Part shown: piece by piece, positions 1 to 9,581 of the stretch
Layout of the letters: each line of letters opens with the position of its first letter
How positions within the stretch are numbered: the stretch's first letter is position 1
Source: an uncultured Balneola sp.
GTDB lineage: Bacteria > Bacteroidota > Rhodothermia > Balneolales > Balneolaceae
Direction: 5' to 3'
Length of the DNA: 64,000 bases
NCBI GenBank assembly: GCA_902529115.1
Contig: CABZVB010000006.1
Location: 1 to 64,000, forward strand
The notes under the pieces: model-generated
Databases searched by the model: none
What the model saw: the letters and a program-made list of their open reading frames with translations, nothing else
Told to the model about the DNA's origin: nothing
Program-made: the position numbers and the translations under genes

Positions 1-55
1 TTAGTAATTGGAGTAATGTCTCCTCTAAACTACTTAAGCGGTCTTTTCGACTCAT
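1..55 (-). CDS. Possible start of an unidentified gene running off the left edge
   Basis: An ATG at position 55 on the minus strand opens a frame that stays open to the window edge and begins MSRKDRLSSLEETLLQLL. It lies 46 nt downstream of the tamB stop codon, on the same strand, so it could be the next gene of that operon. Only 18 residues are visible, which is too few to name a family, and a chance open frame of this length is quite possible. Confidence 0.35.
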   Translation of the reverse strand, partial: MSRKDRLSSLEETLLQLL

Positions 56-101
56 ATATGGCTATGGAACTGATTGATATGGTGTCTGCGACAGAATAAG
101 G

Positions 102-3100
102 TTATTCCATGCTAATTGAAGGTTCTTCTTCTTTCCGCGAAAGTAACCGAGTTACTGGCTCAAATAATTGCCCTAGAAAATTACGCCAAGAACTAAATGA
201 GACTTCGGTTTCTAAGCCAATTCCATTTATATCTTGAGATTGCTGTGAATTTTCCGACCCCGAGTTGTTGCTAAATGTAGGATCTTGTCGGTGAAATGCG
301 GTTAAAGCTAATGTTTGGTTTATTTTGTAAGTAGCTCCTATATCTCCAATAGTAGACTGACTACCTGTGATCTGCCCCTCTCGACTCAGTATGACTCGAT
401 CGTTATACAGACGAAGCGCTACACCCAAATCAATATTATTGTAAGTATTTAAATTGAAATCTATGTCTAAACTCCCTATATCACTACGCAGTAATGAATT
501 CATTTGATTAGATAGTAGCGGACTAATCAACTGACTAGATAATAATGGATTTAGTACAGCAGCACTTCCACTAAAATTGTTGGTTAAGGTATTAGTTGCA
601 TCCGAAACAGCTGAGGAGGATGGGATAAAATCACCCATTAACAAGAAACTAGTTGCTTGTATAAGCTTTTCATCTTCATTGCGATTGAGTGCATTAATTT
701 GAGTTTTTAAGGTAGAATTTTGTTGAGTTTCAAATGTATTTGGTAACCTAAAAAAGAAATCATTTTCAATATTTTCTAATGATCCACCTATACTTAGTAC
801 CAATTCGACCGGTACGCGAGAAGCTTGTTCTTGATCGATCTGGTCACGTGTTCTGGTGAGTGTATTAATGTCTGGTCTAGCTTCGTATAATGCCTGTACA
901 TTTAGTTTGGCATCAATTGGATCACCATCCCAACGAAGTGTACCACCTGGTATGAGTTCAAAGGTACGGGTAAAAATATCTCCACTCACAAAATTGTACT
1001 CTCCATCTTGAATATCAAATTGGCCAAAAACCGCAAATGTTTCATCCTGTAACTGAATACGAATGTTACCTAGGCCATTTGCGGAAATTTGATCCCCTGT
1101 TATAGGGTCAAAAATCAATTCCACAGTCATAGGTATTTGGGACTCAAATTGTAAGTCCAAGGTAAATCGTTCAGTAAAAGTACGTTCCTCTTGCACCCCC
1201 ATTATCTGACTTTGCCCACCTATGATCCCAGATCTATTATTTAAATTCGCGAAGTCAACATTCGAAATATTATCCACAAATCGAATGAACTTATTGTTTT
1301 CTTCAAATTCTGTACGTTCAATCAAAGGTAAACCAATAGAAGAATATGGCCCAATTTGTATAGGTCCCTCAGAGAATAAGAGCGGATTTTCGTTTGTCCC
1401 AGTCATACGAAGTAGCGCCGTACCATAGCTTTGGCCAAAAAATGGTGCTTCCTCATCAAAGTCAGTATTTAAAAAATGAAATTCATCCATTTGAAGGTTA
1501 AGATCAATATCGTGTATAGGCCCGAATCGGTTAAGATTATAACTCCCACTTAAGCTAGCTGTACCGCCAGATGGATCCATAATAAAGAAGTCCTGAAAAA
1601 CCAATCCGTTTTTGCTTGAAAACTCAAGAGGACCTGTAGCATAATAATAGGTTTCCAAAAATCTGGGCCGAATAAACACTGGATCAATTTCACCTATAGA
1701 ATAATTAATGCTAAAATCGTAGTCCGAATTAGACCCCCAGACTTTACCTACCCCAGTTGCCGTTCCTGACATTTCAGAAAATATATTTGGAGACAGAAAG
1801 GGTAGAATCCACAAATCAATATTTTCAAAATTTAAGTCAAAATAATAAAGAGTATCACTAGTTTGAGATTGATTAATTCCCAGAGTGTTAATGTACCCAT
1901 CAAAGGCAATATTTTGACCTGCTCGCCCAGAAGTATTAAAATAATCAGGGTAAAGTGAAGAGTCTGTATACACAGAAATTTGAGTGTCAAACCGGTTTTT
2001 ACTAGAATTAAAGATAGAGCTCAACGATAAGTCACCAACCATTTGGTTGTTTAAAGAAAAATTATTTATTGTTAAAAATCCTTGAACACTTGGTGATTGT
2101 TGTAAGGTTCTTGTAGAAAATTCACCATCCATGAGCCCGTCAATATCTTGTTTTACATTCAATAATTCGGCTAGACGATCTAATTGAATTTGATCAACTG
2201 TAAATTTTATAGAATCCCCTGGAAGATTACTATAAATCCCGTGAATATCTATGAGCTCATTATTATTGTGCATACTAACCTGATTAAAGGCAATATCTAA
2301 CTGTTGGTCTACATTAATAGCTATATCTCCAAGATTACTCCAAATGTAAGAACCAGCCCCTAACTCTAATTCATCAAACAGAAGATTATGCTGACTTTCA
2401 GTGACAAATATATCTCCGCTCGATTTTAAAAAAGCCCCAGACGGTAAACTACCAATACGCTGATTAAAACGTATACTGTCCGACTGCATAGAAAACTGCC
2501 ACTCTACATCACCTAATTCAATATCTGAGGTTTGAATGGCATTAACATTGGTTCGCGATTCAACTACTGAAAAATCCAAACTGGTTGAATCGTATCTAAA
2601 ACTAGCTGTCAGTTGTGAGTTTATACTATCTAGTTTTAGTTCATTCCACTGAAAGTCAGGATCAAAAGTATCTACATTCATTAAGATCCGCTCCCTATTA
2701 GCATCTAAACGACCACTAACAACCATGGAACTCTTTTGAATAGGATGTTTGGCCCAAATAACTTTCACCAGTTCATTGTCTTTCAAGGCAAACTTCCACT
2801 CTAACTGTGTCTGATAGGATGCACTATCCAGACGATTCGACTCACTCCTAGTAGATTCTTTCTGGGCTATTGTTTGCGCTCCTTGCAGCTCATTGAAAGT
2901 CAGTCTATTCCATTCTCTTTTCAAGTAGTTAGACCAATGATCGAATAAAAATGACATGCTCTGAGTATTGATTACTCCTTCTACTTGGAAATCTAGAGGA
3001 GATGATGTGACTCTTATTTGCTGACGCTGGGGTGATTCAGCAATATAATCGATAAAAAACTGCCTATCTAACCAAGTTGTATCATGTGTAATAATGGCTG

Positions 3101-4985
3101 GTATATCTGCACTAAGCACCCCTTCGGAGAGTTTATTATTTTCAAAACTGACATTTAAGGCCCCAAAAATGGCTGGTATCGTGATGTTTTTGTGAGTTAT
3201 GGATCTATTTAATTCTACTTTACTGTTCTTTTCAATTATATAGTTCTGCGCAGCTTGGGTATTTTTAGTTTTCTGTGTGACATTTATCATGTCTTGTTGT
3301 TTGGAATAAAGGCGTAAGCTGTCCATTTGAAATGTACTTTCTATTTCCATCATAGACGAACCATAACGCCCCTTACCCTCCCAATTGAGTCTACCAAATT
3401 CAGAGTTGAATCTTGCATTAATTGAGTAAGGTTTGAACTGCTGTCTATTAGCATCTGATGTTAGCTCTGATAGGTGTATTTGAGCTGTATCAGGCGCTAA
3501 GTTTAGTGCTATATTTGTGTATTGTAGCGCGCCAACGTCTACTCTAGGAAATAGTACATTTAATTCATATTCATCTTCAGATCCTTTTAATTTAAATTGA
3601 TTCAGGTCAACAGTACCATTTATAGTTACTTGCTTTTCTGGCAAGACTTGATCTAACCAATCATTCAGTACAAATTGATAAAAAGATGCCGAAACACTAA
3701 AACTAGAATCAAATAAACTTTGGTTGGAACCGGTACTTTTTTTCCTTCTTAGATCAAGATTAATTTCAGGGTCTGAAATAGTTTTTAAGTTGCCTTGATT
3801 TTTTGAGGCTAAACTTAGCGTAATTTGTTGATCTTCTAGGGCCTCATTAAACTGAAAATAAACCCTTTTAGAAGCTAAGGTCTCGGTTGATATATAAGAA
3901 TAATGTGTAGCTATAGATGCTAATATTGCAGGATCCCATTTTAAAATATCTCCCTCAATTAACCACTCATCTTTATATTTTCTTCCTTCCACCAAAAGTT
4001 CTCCTTGTTTAGAGAGTGCATTTAACTTATTTATGGTGATGTCCTTATTCTCCAGCGTGATGTCGCCGGTGAATTCGGTAATATATACCAGATATTTTTT
4101 TATGGTTTCCAAAGCAGCTGAAGGAAATATATGTGGCGCTAAGCCTTCATAAAATAAGGGTAATAATTCTAACGATTGCAGTTCTAAGTCATATCGATTT
4201 AGAGACTTATGAATATGTACTTCAGAAGTAAACTCATTCGTTGAAAGGGTTAAATTTTCTGCTTTCCATGATGAAGTAGTCCCACTTAAATGCCCACTAA
4301 AAGTAACATTATCCTGCCAATAAGGTAGATTTAACTCGGAATGAACATCGGCAATATCTACCAAAAAAGTCCCTTCTTTCTTTTGAATCCCAAGGGTAGC
4401 TCCACCCCCATTAAACATAATCTCGTTTTCAAGAGAAAATATGGAAGTCTCACCTGCTGTACTCGCCGGAATACCCAATTTTGTCATGCTAGGCATTATT
4501 ACTATAGAATCTATTTCCACACTGAGCTCTGTTATAACAAAATCAAAGCCATTGTTAAGGTCGATACTAACTGAATCAATAGCCTGGTCATAAGCAGTCC
4601 TAGAAGTCATAGCTCCACTTATTTGTGCATTAACACCTTTTAGGTTTAAAAATGGAAATTCCATATATCCATTGGCTAAGCCAGTCAGCTTCCATACATA
4701 AGATAATTCGCTAAAACTAAGCGATTGTACACGTGCTGTGCTATCCTGATTTAAAATACTTAAATGGCTGATTTTTGCATTAAATGGAAAAAAACCGGTA
4801 GCCTGTTCAAATTCTAATTTATATGATGTATTCCCCGGAAGCAGTACCGAATTAATTAACCATTTTTTGGGCGCAGCGAATTGAAATGCAGCAATCATCA
4901 ATACTGATAGGGCCATTAGTACGCTAAATCCACCTATTAGAACGCGCCAGAACATAGAAGGAGTATTTTGTTGTGAACTTTGCAT
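102..4985 (-). CDS. tamB: Translocation and assembly module protein TamB (DUF490 family)
   Basis: A 1627-residue inner-membrane-anchored periplasmic protein of the TamB/AsmA-like group, which bridges the inner and outer membranes and is implicated in lipid transport and outer-membrane protein insertion. The N-terminus has one hydrophobic segment (about residues 15-33, FSVLMALSVLMIAAFQFAA). The body is a very long run of alternating beta strands typical of the bridge-like groove. The last 350 residues match the TamB C-terminal domain, with the region around FDIQDGEYNFVSGDIFTRTF and GGTLRWDGDP being diagnostic. The length is in the range of the longer Bacteroidota TamB proteins. The gene follows aroB with only 3 nt between them. 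No TamA partner lies in the window. Assignment to the family is firm; the exact cargo is unknown. Confidence 0.9.
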   Translation of the reverse strand: MQSSQQNTPSMFWRVLIGGFSVLMALSVLMIAAFQFAAPKKWLINSVLLPGNTSYKLEFEQATGFFPFNAKISHLSILNQDSTARVQSLSFSELSYVWKLTGLANGYMEFPFLNLKGVNAQISGAMTSRTAYDQAIDSVSIDLNNGFDFVITELSVEIDSIVIMPSMTKLGIPASTAGETSIFSLENEIMFNGGGATLGIQKKEGTFLVDIADVHSELNLPYWQDNVTFSGHLSGTTSSWKAENLTLSTNEFTSEVHIHKSLNRYDLELQSLELLPLFYEGLAPHIFPSAALETIKKYLVYITEFTGDITLENKDITINKLNALSKQGELLVEGRKYKDEWLIEGDILKWDPAILASIATHYSYISTETLASKRVYFQFNEALEDQQITLSLASKNQGNLKTISDPEINLDLRRKKSTGSNQSLFDSSFSVSASFYQFVLNDWLDQVLPEKQVTINGTVDLNQFKLKGSEDEYELNVLFPRVDVGALQYTNIALNLAPDTAQIHLSELTSDANRQQFKPYSINARFNSEFGRLNWEGKGRYGSSMMEIESTFQMDSLRLYSKQQDMINVTQKTKNTQAAQNYIIEKNSKVELNRSITHKNITIPAIFGALNVSFENNKLSEGVLSADIPAIITHDTTWLDRQFFIDYIAESPQRQQIRVTSSPLDFQVEGVINTQSMSFLFDHWSNYLKREWNRLTFNELQGAQTIAQKESTRSESNRLDSASYQTQLEWKFALKDNELVKVIWAKHPIQKSSMVVSGRLDANRERILMNVDTFDPDFQWNELKLDSINSQLTASFRYDSTSLDFSVVESRTNVNAIQTSDIELGDVEWQFSMQSDSIRFNQRIGSLPSGAFLKSSGDIFVTESQHNLLFDELELGAGSYIWSNLGDIAINVDQQLDIAFNQVSMHNNNELIDIHGIYSNLPGDSIKFTVDQIQLDRLAELLNVKQDIDGLMDGEFSTRTLQQSPSVQGFLTINNFSLNNQMVGDLSLSSIFNSSKNRFDTQISVYTDSSLYPDYFNTSGRAGQNIAFDGYINTLGINQSQTSDTLYYFDLNFENIDLWILPFLSPNIFSEMSGTATGVGKVWGSNSDYDFSINYSIGEIDPVFIRPRFLETYYYATGPLEFSSKNGLVFQDFFIMDPSGGTASLSGSYNLNRFGPIHDIDLNLQMDEFHFLNTDFDEEAPFFGQSYGTALLRMTGTNENPLLFSEGPIQIGPYSSIGLPLIERTEFEENNKFIRFVDNISNVDFANLNNRSGIIGGQSQIMGVQEERTFTERFTLDLQFESQIPMTVELIFDPITGDQISANGLGNIRIQLQDETFAVFGQFDIQDGEYNFVSGDIFTRTFELIPGGTLRWDGDPIDAKLNVQALYEARPDINTLTRTRDQIDQEQASRVPVELVLSIGGSLENIENDFFFRLPNTFETQQNSTLKTQINALNRNEDEKLIQATSFLLMGDFIPSSSAVSDATNTLTNNFSGSAAVLNPLLSSQLISPLLSNQMNSLLRSDIGSLDIDFNLNTYNNIDLGVALRLYNDRVILSREGQITGSQSTIGDIGATYKINQTLALTAFHRQDPTFSNNSGSENSQQSQDINGIGLETEVSFSSWRNFLGQLFEPVTRLLSRKEEEPSISME

Positions 4986-4988
4986 AAT

Positions 4989-6089
4989 TTATGAAAAAGT
5001 ATCAATCGTTTGCTCCCAAACTGCACTTAAATGATTCTCATTTTCAATAATGTAGGCTACAGGTGCTTCGATATCTTGAAGAAGAATTAATCGAATGTGG
5101 GATTGTTTAACTTTTTTATCTCGTTTCATTTGTTCAATGAGATCAGGAATTAAGTATCTAATGGAAGCTAAACTAAAATTATATCTATATGCATATTGAA
5201 GTATCAGATTTGGGTCAATCTTAGCATTAAGAAATTTGTTTGAAGTTAAAATTGCGGCATACATCCCTGCAAATATAGCTTCTCCATGACTAAAAGTGCC
5301 ATAATCTGCAATATTTTCAATAGCATGTCCAAAGGTATGACCAAAATTTAGAAACTCCCTTGTACCCTTCTCTAACGCATCAACAGCCACAATTTCAGAC
5401 TTAATCTGAGCACTCCTATAAATAACGTCCAGCCATTTAGGCGGTTCATAATCATAATTTTGAGCGAATAATTCTTCTAGATTGGTAAAAATACCCTTAT
5501 CCTGAATAAAGGCATATTTAAGAATTTCACTTAACCCATTGGTCCATTCTTTTCTGTTAAGGGTAGAAAGAAAATGAGTATCAGCAAAAACACCTATTGG
5601 TTGATAAAAGGATCCAATTAAATTTTTTCCTGTTGAATGATTAATTCCTGTTTTACCACCGATTGCGCTATCCACCATAGCTAGTAAAGTGGTTGGAATA
5701 TGATATAAAGGTAATCCTCTTAAGGTACTAGCAGCTACAAATCCACCCAAATCCCCAACAACTCCACCGCCTATTACAATACAGGGAGTATTACGCTCAA
5801 TCGGTTGTTCTAATATCCAGTGTAATAAACTACTAAACTGACTAAGATTCTTACTTTTTTCTCCAGATGGTACAATGTAGCTCGAAAGGTACTTAAAGAT
5901 CTTTCCCAAGGTACTTTCAATCCAATCACGATGATAGAAATGCACTTGTTCGTCCACTATAACCAAGGCTCTCTCCGAAACGCTAGACCCCGAAAAATAC
6001 TCAGAAATCTTACTTAATTCTTTATGAACTAGCTTGATAGTATAGCTTGATTCATTGGATATATTTAGTGTTGTAAACCTATTGTCCAT
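4989..6089 (-). CDS. aroB: 3-dehydroquinate synthase AroB
   Basis: This enzyme converts DAHP to 3-dehydroquinate, the second step of the shikimate pathway, using NAD and a divalent metal in the cytoplasm. At 366 residues it has the normal length. The NAD-binding loop GGGVVGD is at 107-113, followed by the conserved stretch IPTTLLAMVDSAIGGKTGIN (131-150). Predicted metal ligands are E188 (LSEIL), H251 (in GHTFGH) and H268 (in SHGE). It sits 6 nt downstream of aroK, so two shikimate-pathway enzymes are co-transcribed, with tamB following. Start codon ATG at 6089; no Shine-Dalgarno sequence is obvious, as is usual in this phylum. Confidence 0.97.
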   Translation of the reverse strand: MDNRFTTLNISNESSYTIKLVHKELSKISEYFSGSSVSERALVIVDEQVHFYHRDWIESTLGKIFKYLSSYIVPSGEKSKNLSQFSSLLHWILEQPIERNTPCIVIGGGVVGDLGGFVAASTLRGLPLYHIPTTLLAMVDSAIGGKTGINHSTGKNLIGSFYQPIGVFADTHFLSTLNRKEWTNGLSEILKYAFIQDKGIFTNLEELFAQNYDYEPPKWLDVIYRSAQIKSEIVAVDALEKGTREFLNFGHTFGHAIENIADYGTFSHGEAIFAGMYAAILTSNKFLNAKIDPNLILQYAYRYNFSLASIRYLIPDLIEQMKRDKKVKQSHIRLILLQDIEAPVAYIIENENHLSAVWEQTIDTFS

Positions 6090-6095
6090 ATACTA

Positions 6096-6647
6096 TTATG
6101 ACTGAAACTGAGATACTTGATTGAGAATCTTATTGGCCACCTTGTAGGGAGACCAATCGGATTCTACTGGTTGTATGATATGAGCTTGCTCGTACAATGA
6201 TAAACGACTTAAATATACGTTTTTTATACGTTTTTTTACTATTTCAGGATTTCTTGACTTAGCCCATTCATGGGCAATTAATGGACGCTTCTTACTATTG
6301 ATAAGGCGTCTAAATAACAGCTCAAAATCAGGTCGAATGAATATGAGAATAGATTGTGCTTTTATCATATCAAGAAGCTCTTGATTTTGTAACGCACCCC
6401 CACCTAGGGAAATAATTTTTGGAGTTTTGTTTACTGCTTCTATCATAGTTCGACGCTCTATGCGCCTAAAATAATCTTCCCCATGATCCCTGAATATTTT
6501 AGGGATCGATTTACCCTCATCAACCTCTATTTTGACATCGAGGTCAACAAAGTCAGAATGAATTATACCACCAATAGCTTTGGCTGTCGCGGTTTTACCG
6601 CTAGCCATAAAACCACATAATACTATTGGTTGTGTTAGCTTATCCAT
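6096..6647 (-). CDS. aroK: Shikimate kinase AroK
   Basis: This enzyme phosphorylates shikimate to shikimate 3-phosphate. It is 183 residues long, a normal size. The Walker A loop GFMASGKT is at 12-19. The shikimate-binding aspartate region follows (VDLDVKIEVDEGKSIPKIF), then the conserved arginine in YFRRIE and the substrate-binding LGGGA motif near residue 101. The lid arginine lies in KKRPLI, close to residue 120. It is directly upstream of aroB with a 6-nt gap, forming an aroK-aroB pair. The NFACT gene is 48 nt upstream on the same strand. Confidence 0.96.
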   Translation of the reverse strand: MDKLTQPIVLCGFMASGKTATAKAIGGIIHSDFVDLDVKIEVDEGKSIPKIFRDHGEDYFRRIERRTMIEAVNKTPKIISLGGGALQNQELLDMIKAQSILIFIRPDFELLFRRLINSKKRPLIAHEWAKSRNPEIVKKRIKNVYLSRLSLYEQAHIIQPVESDWSPYKVANKILNQVSQFQS

Positions 6648-6695
6648 AATGCAATTTGTTCCATGTTCATTTTGAATAATATAGAGCTTTGATAA

Positions 6696-8438
6696 CTATG
6701 TTGTGTTTCTTGGCTCCAGTGGTTCAACCATGATCACCTGCTCTTTTTGTACAATTACCGAACCAGGTGGCGAGTTTTTAGCTTTTCTGACATACTTTTT
6801 TAGAGTGTAGATGACAGGAACCCATTCAGACCCTTTTGCCTTAGATTGATGAGCTGCAAAAGAGGCTGCAATTTCAAGCACTGATTTATTAGGTTTTTTT
6901 TGGCGAGCTCGTATGATAACATGAGAGCCAGATACAGATTTTGCATGCAACCAAATATCTTCTTTATGAGCTATATTGAGCAATTTATCGTTGGAACGTG
7001 CATTTTTTCCAATCCAAACTGGAAAACCTGAAACCAAATATTCGTGATAAGGTTTGGATATAAAATAATTCGAGTTTTGTTTTTTTTTATTTGAATTAAT
7101 CGCATATATACTTCGGTTTATTGCATTGTTATGATTAGATGAACTTTGGTTGGGTTGATTATTCAAAAGTCCTTTTTCAAACATTTTTCGACGCCAACTA
7201 TCCAACTCCCGAATATCATTTATTGACTCTAACAAATCCTTCTCTGACAGTAGACTTTCTAGGCGTCTGCTTATTAACGGTAATTGTTTCTCTACAACCT
7301 CCATACTCAGCTTAGCATTACTAGCTTTTTTATAGTATTGCTTAGCATTTTCTACAAAGCTTTTATCCAAATCTAGCTTGATCTCTATCTCTTCATTATT
7401 TCTAAAATAATTCTGTGTAATTAATATATTAGACTTTGGTTTTGCCTTGTGAGCCATTGTCATTAAAATATGCGCATATTCCTCCCAAAGGGTTGCTTTC
7501 TCTTTATTATTAACGGCTTTATCTAATTGTTTTATGTTGACTCTAGTTTTTTTTATTGCTTTGTCTAGTTCTTTTTGACTTATGCGTAACAATTTCCTGT
7601 ATCGCCCCTCACGTTGTAAATTGGATGAGTGCCGTACTATTAAGTCAGATATATTTTGGAATATCTCTTTAGTTTGTTTGGGTAAATAGGCTTCAGGAAA
7701 TAACGTTCTGCTTCCATCGGCTAGAAGCCTAAACTCAGCACTAAATACTAGTTGATGATGACATATCATAGCGAATGTATGAAGATCCTTTAAATCAACA
7801 ATTTCAGGTAAATGTAAAAGTATAAGTTCTTCTAAATGAGTTTTTTCAATAGAAGGGTTTAACGAATAGAGTCTTTTCTTAAGGTTATTTGTATCTAATT
7901 GCTTTTTGATTTTATCTTCTTGACCGATTAGTAAATCATCAGTAATTGCCTTTTTAATTGCTTGACCAACAGCATCAAACAATTCTGTATCGTTACTAGA
8001 GGAAATGTTTTGCTCCAATACCTTCTTCCATCTTTGTTCGGCAGTCTTCAGACTTGGATGAGAAATCTTAAAAGAATCAAAAAACTCCCCTCTTGCCTCT
8101 AGGTACAAGTTGGTCCGAGAACCAAAAACTTCTAACCAAAGTGTCGCTCCGCCTGAAAGAAGTATACCGAGATATCTTTCTTGGGTCAAAGAGATAATTT
8201 TTACTACCGTTTGGCCATATAGATCAGGAAAAAAATTAATAGTATTTTTTTTCTTAACTGAATTCCAACTACGTACATACACATACGGAGTTGGTGGGAC
8301 TGCATGAAATCGGACACAGTATTCTCCAATGTAAAGCTCAACTACATTTTTGAGTGGAGAGACTATACGATATAAAGTTTGTGACTTTAATTTGATGTTC
8401 AGCTCTTTATTTAAATAAATTAATTCGTAATAATTCAC
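6696..8438 (-). CDS. NFACT-family protein (RqcH/Rqc2-like, former fibronectin-binding protein)
   Basis: A 580-residue protein of the NFACT family, whose best-studied bacterial member RqcH binds obstructed 50S subunits and adds C-terminal alanine tails to stalled peptides. NFACT-N occupies roughly residues 1-200. A helical and coiled-coil middle with many Lys/Glu spans about 250-420. The NFACT-R (DUF814) domain lies at about 470-570 and is recognised by KNARSNDKLL and DIWLHAKSVSGSHVII. The conserved acidic-Arg dyad of NFACT-N (D97-R98 in Bacillus RqcH) appears to correspond to E87-R88 here. A lysine-rich, low-complexity linker separates the coiled coil from NFACT-R. The gene is divergent from the unrecognised gene at 8554. 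Whether it performs alanine tailing in this organism is not shown. Confidence 0.85.
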   Translation of the reverse strand: MNYYELIYLNKELNIKLKSQTLYRIVSPLKNVVELYIGEYCVRFHAVPPTPYVYVRSWNSVKKKNTINFFPDLYGQTVVKIISLTQERYLGILLSGGATLWLEVFGSRTNLYLEARGEFFDSFKISHPSLKTAEQRWKKVLEQNISSSNDTELFDAVGQAIKKAITDDLLIGQEDKIKKQLDTNNLKKRLYSLNPSIEKTHLEELILLHLPEIVDLKDLHTFAMICHHQLVFSAEFRLLADGSRTLFPEAYLPKQTKEIFQNISDLIVRHSSNLQREGRYRKLLRISQKELDKAIKKTRVNIKQLDKAVNNKEKATLWEEYAHILMTMAHKAKPKSNILITQNYFRNNEEIEIKLDLDKSFVENAKQYYKKASNAKLSMEVVEKQLPLISRRLESLLSEKDLLESINDIRELDSWRRKMFEKGLLNNQPNQSSSNHNNAINRSIYAINSNKKKQNSNYFISKPYHEYLVSGFPVWIGKNARSNDKLLNIAHKEDIWLHAKSVSGSHVIIRARQKKPNKSVLEIAASFAAHQSKAKGSEWVPVIYTLKKYVRKAKNSPPGSVIVQKEQVIMVEPLEPRNTT

Positions 8439-8553
8439 TAGTGTAATTGATGTACTTTATGCTTTTTTATTGAGTATATCTTAATAAATGGTGGATCTAT
8501 GCAAATAGTAAATTTATAGCAATCCAAAAGTGTTGCAACATAAACCAAACTGA

Positions 8554-9213
8554 ATGAACTACCCTATTTTCCTATCTATCGTCAACACTATTCAATCGGA
8601 CGTCGAAAATAAACATATCCAAACCGAAAGCTTTAGGACATGGCAAGATAATACAATATTTGCAACTGGATTAGAACTAAACATCAAGTTAGAAGTAAGT
8701 ACTCACTACCTACAAAAATTATCGATAAATTTTGATTGGGATCAATATCGAGAATTCAAACTTGCTAATCAGCTTAATGGGCTTGATAGCCATCCGTTGC
8801 GTGGTATCAATGAGTTAAAACAAGCTAATACGAAGCCTAATATAGATGTTGAACTCATGTTGTCATTTAAGCCCAATCAGTGCCAACCTAAATTTAAAGA
8901 AGGAAAAGGTAATTACAGAATGGATTTTGCAAGCCTATGGATGGATTTAATTACTCAGCGCATTCAATCTGATTTTGGATCTCAATCTAATATTACGCGT
9001 TGGCACATAGAAATTGAGGGGGATGACAGTGGGAAATATTTATCAAATATCCAGTTAATTTCTTATTTCCAATTCGATTTAAGTAAAACATTAGATATGC
9101 AAGACTTGAAGATGTTCGTTAAAAAAAGTCTAAAATCTTTACTTGTTCGCAGCAGTAGAGTAATAAAAATTTCAGAAGCAATCATTGAGCAATCAATAAA
9201 TTTAGCTATTTAA
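8554..9213 (+). CDS. Unrecognised 219-residue cytoplasmic protein
   Basis: I do not recognise a family. The frame encodes 219 residues with no signal peptide or membrane segment. The composition is balanced and looks genuinely coding: mixed alpha/beta, with aromatic-rich amphipathic stretches such as KLSINFDWDQYREF and a conserved-looking HPLRGINELKQ near residue 80. It is the only plus-strand gene between the NFACT gene and the short ribosomal-type gene, and it is divergent from the former with a 115-nt shared upstream region. No helix-turn-helix, nucleotide-binding or metal motif stands out. It could be a lineage-specific protein of the host phylum. Confidence 0.7.
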   Translation: MNYPIFLSIVNTIQSDVENKHIQTESFRTWQDNTIFATGLELNIKLEVSTHYLQKLSINFDWDQYREFKLANQLNGLDSHPLRGINELKQANTKPNIDVELMLSFKPNQCQPKFKEGKGNYRMDFASLWMDLITQRIQSDFGSQSNITRWHIEIEGDDSGKYLSNIQLISYFQFDLSKTLDMQDLKMFVKKSLKSLLVRSSRVIKISEAIIEQSINLAI

Positions 9214-9362
9214 TTAAATACATCAGATTAATTTTATGTTGTTAACGAACATCAGACTTACTCGTAGCTAGTTTAGCCAATTGATTAATGTTACGTTCTT
9301 CATGGAGGCTCGAAATAAATCTAAATTACGATTCCAAAGATAAGATTTAAGTACTAACTAAG

Positions 9363-9387
9363 AAAAAAGCCTCGTGAAAGAGGCTTT
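9363..9387 (-). terminator. Rho-independent terminator after the 30-residue gene
   Basis: On the minus strand an 8-bp perfect stem (AAAGCCTC / GAGGCTTT, positions 9366-9373 and 9380-9387) with a 6-nt loop is followed by a run of T. It starts a few bases past the stop codon of the small ribosomal-type gene, so it is well placed to end that transcript. Confidence 0.8.
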
Positions 9388-9392
9388 AAAAA

Positions 9393-9485
9393 TTACTTTT
9401 TTTTCTTGTGACGATTTTTGCGTAATCGTTTTTTTCGTTTGTGCTTGGCTATTTTGGCTCGTTTTCTTTTTTTTCCGCTTGGCAT
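9393..9485 (-). CDS. 30-residue basic ribosomal-type protein, AURKAIP1/COX24 (mS38/bS22-like) domain
   Basis: A 31-codon gene from ATG at 9485 to TAA at 9393. It encodes MPSGKKRKRAKIAKHKRK followed by KRLRKNRHKKKK, and about two thirds of the residues are Lys, Arg or His. This matches the short AURKAIP1/COX24 domain of mitochondrial small-subunit protein mS38 and the tiny bacterial equivalents (bS22 in mycobacteria), which lie against 16S rRNA near the decoding region. Bacteroidota carry such peptides of about 30 residues. A clean terminator follows immediately, which supports a real, independently transcribed gene. The poly-Lys sequence by itself is low complexity, so the assignment rests on the HKRKKR and NRHKKK pattern, the start/stop spacing and the terminator. 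Confidence 0.8.
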   Translation of the reverse strand: MPSGKKRKRAKIAKHKRKKRLRKNRHKKKK

Positions 9486-9581
9486 ACTGAATAAACTGTA
9501 AACTATTTGTGTTAAATTCTAAGAGTGAGAATATACAAATTTAATCTAGCAAAGACTATTTGAATTAAAATTAATTCAAAA

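Noticed and set aside
1222-1428. 68-codon plus-strand open frame inside tamB
   Set aside because: Overlaps the conserved TamB C-terminal domain; no start context or homology.
9214-9362. Possible tRNA or small RNA in the gap after the orphan gene
   Set aside because: No cloverleaf, TψC-like or anticodon-stem pattern is visible; the sequence is simple AT-rich spacer before the terminator.
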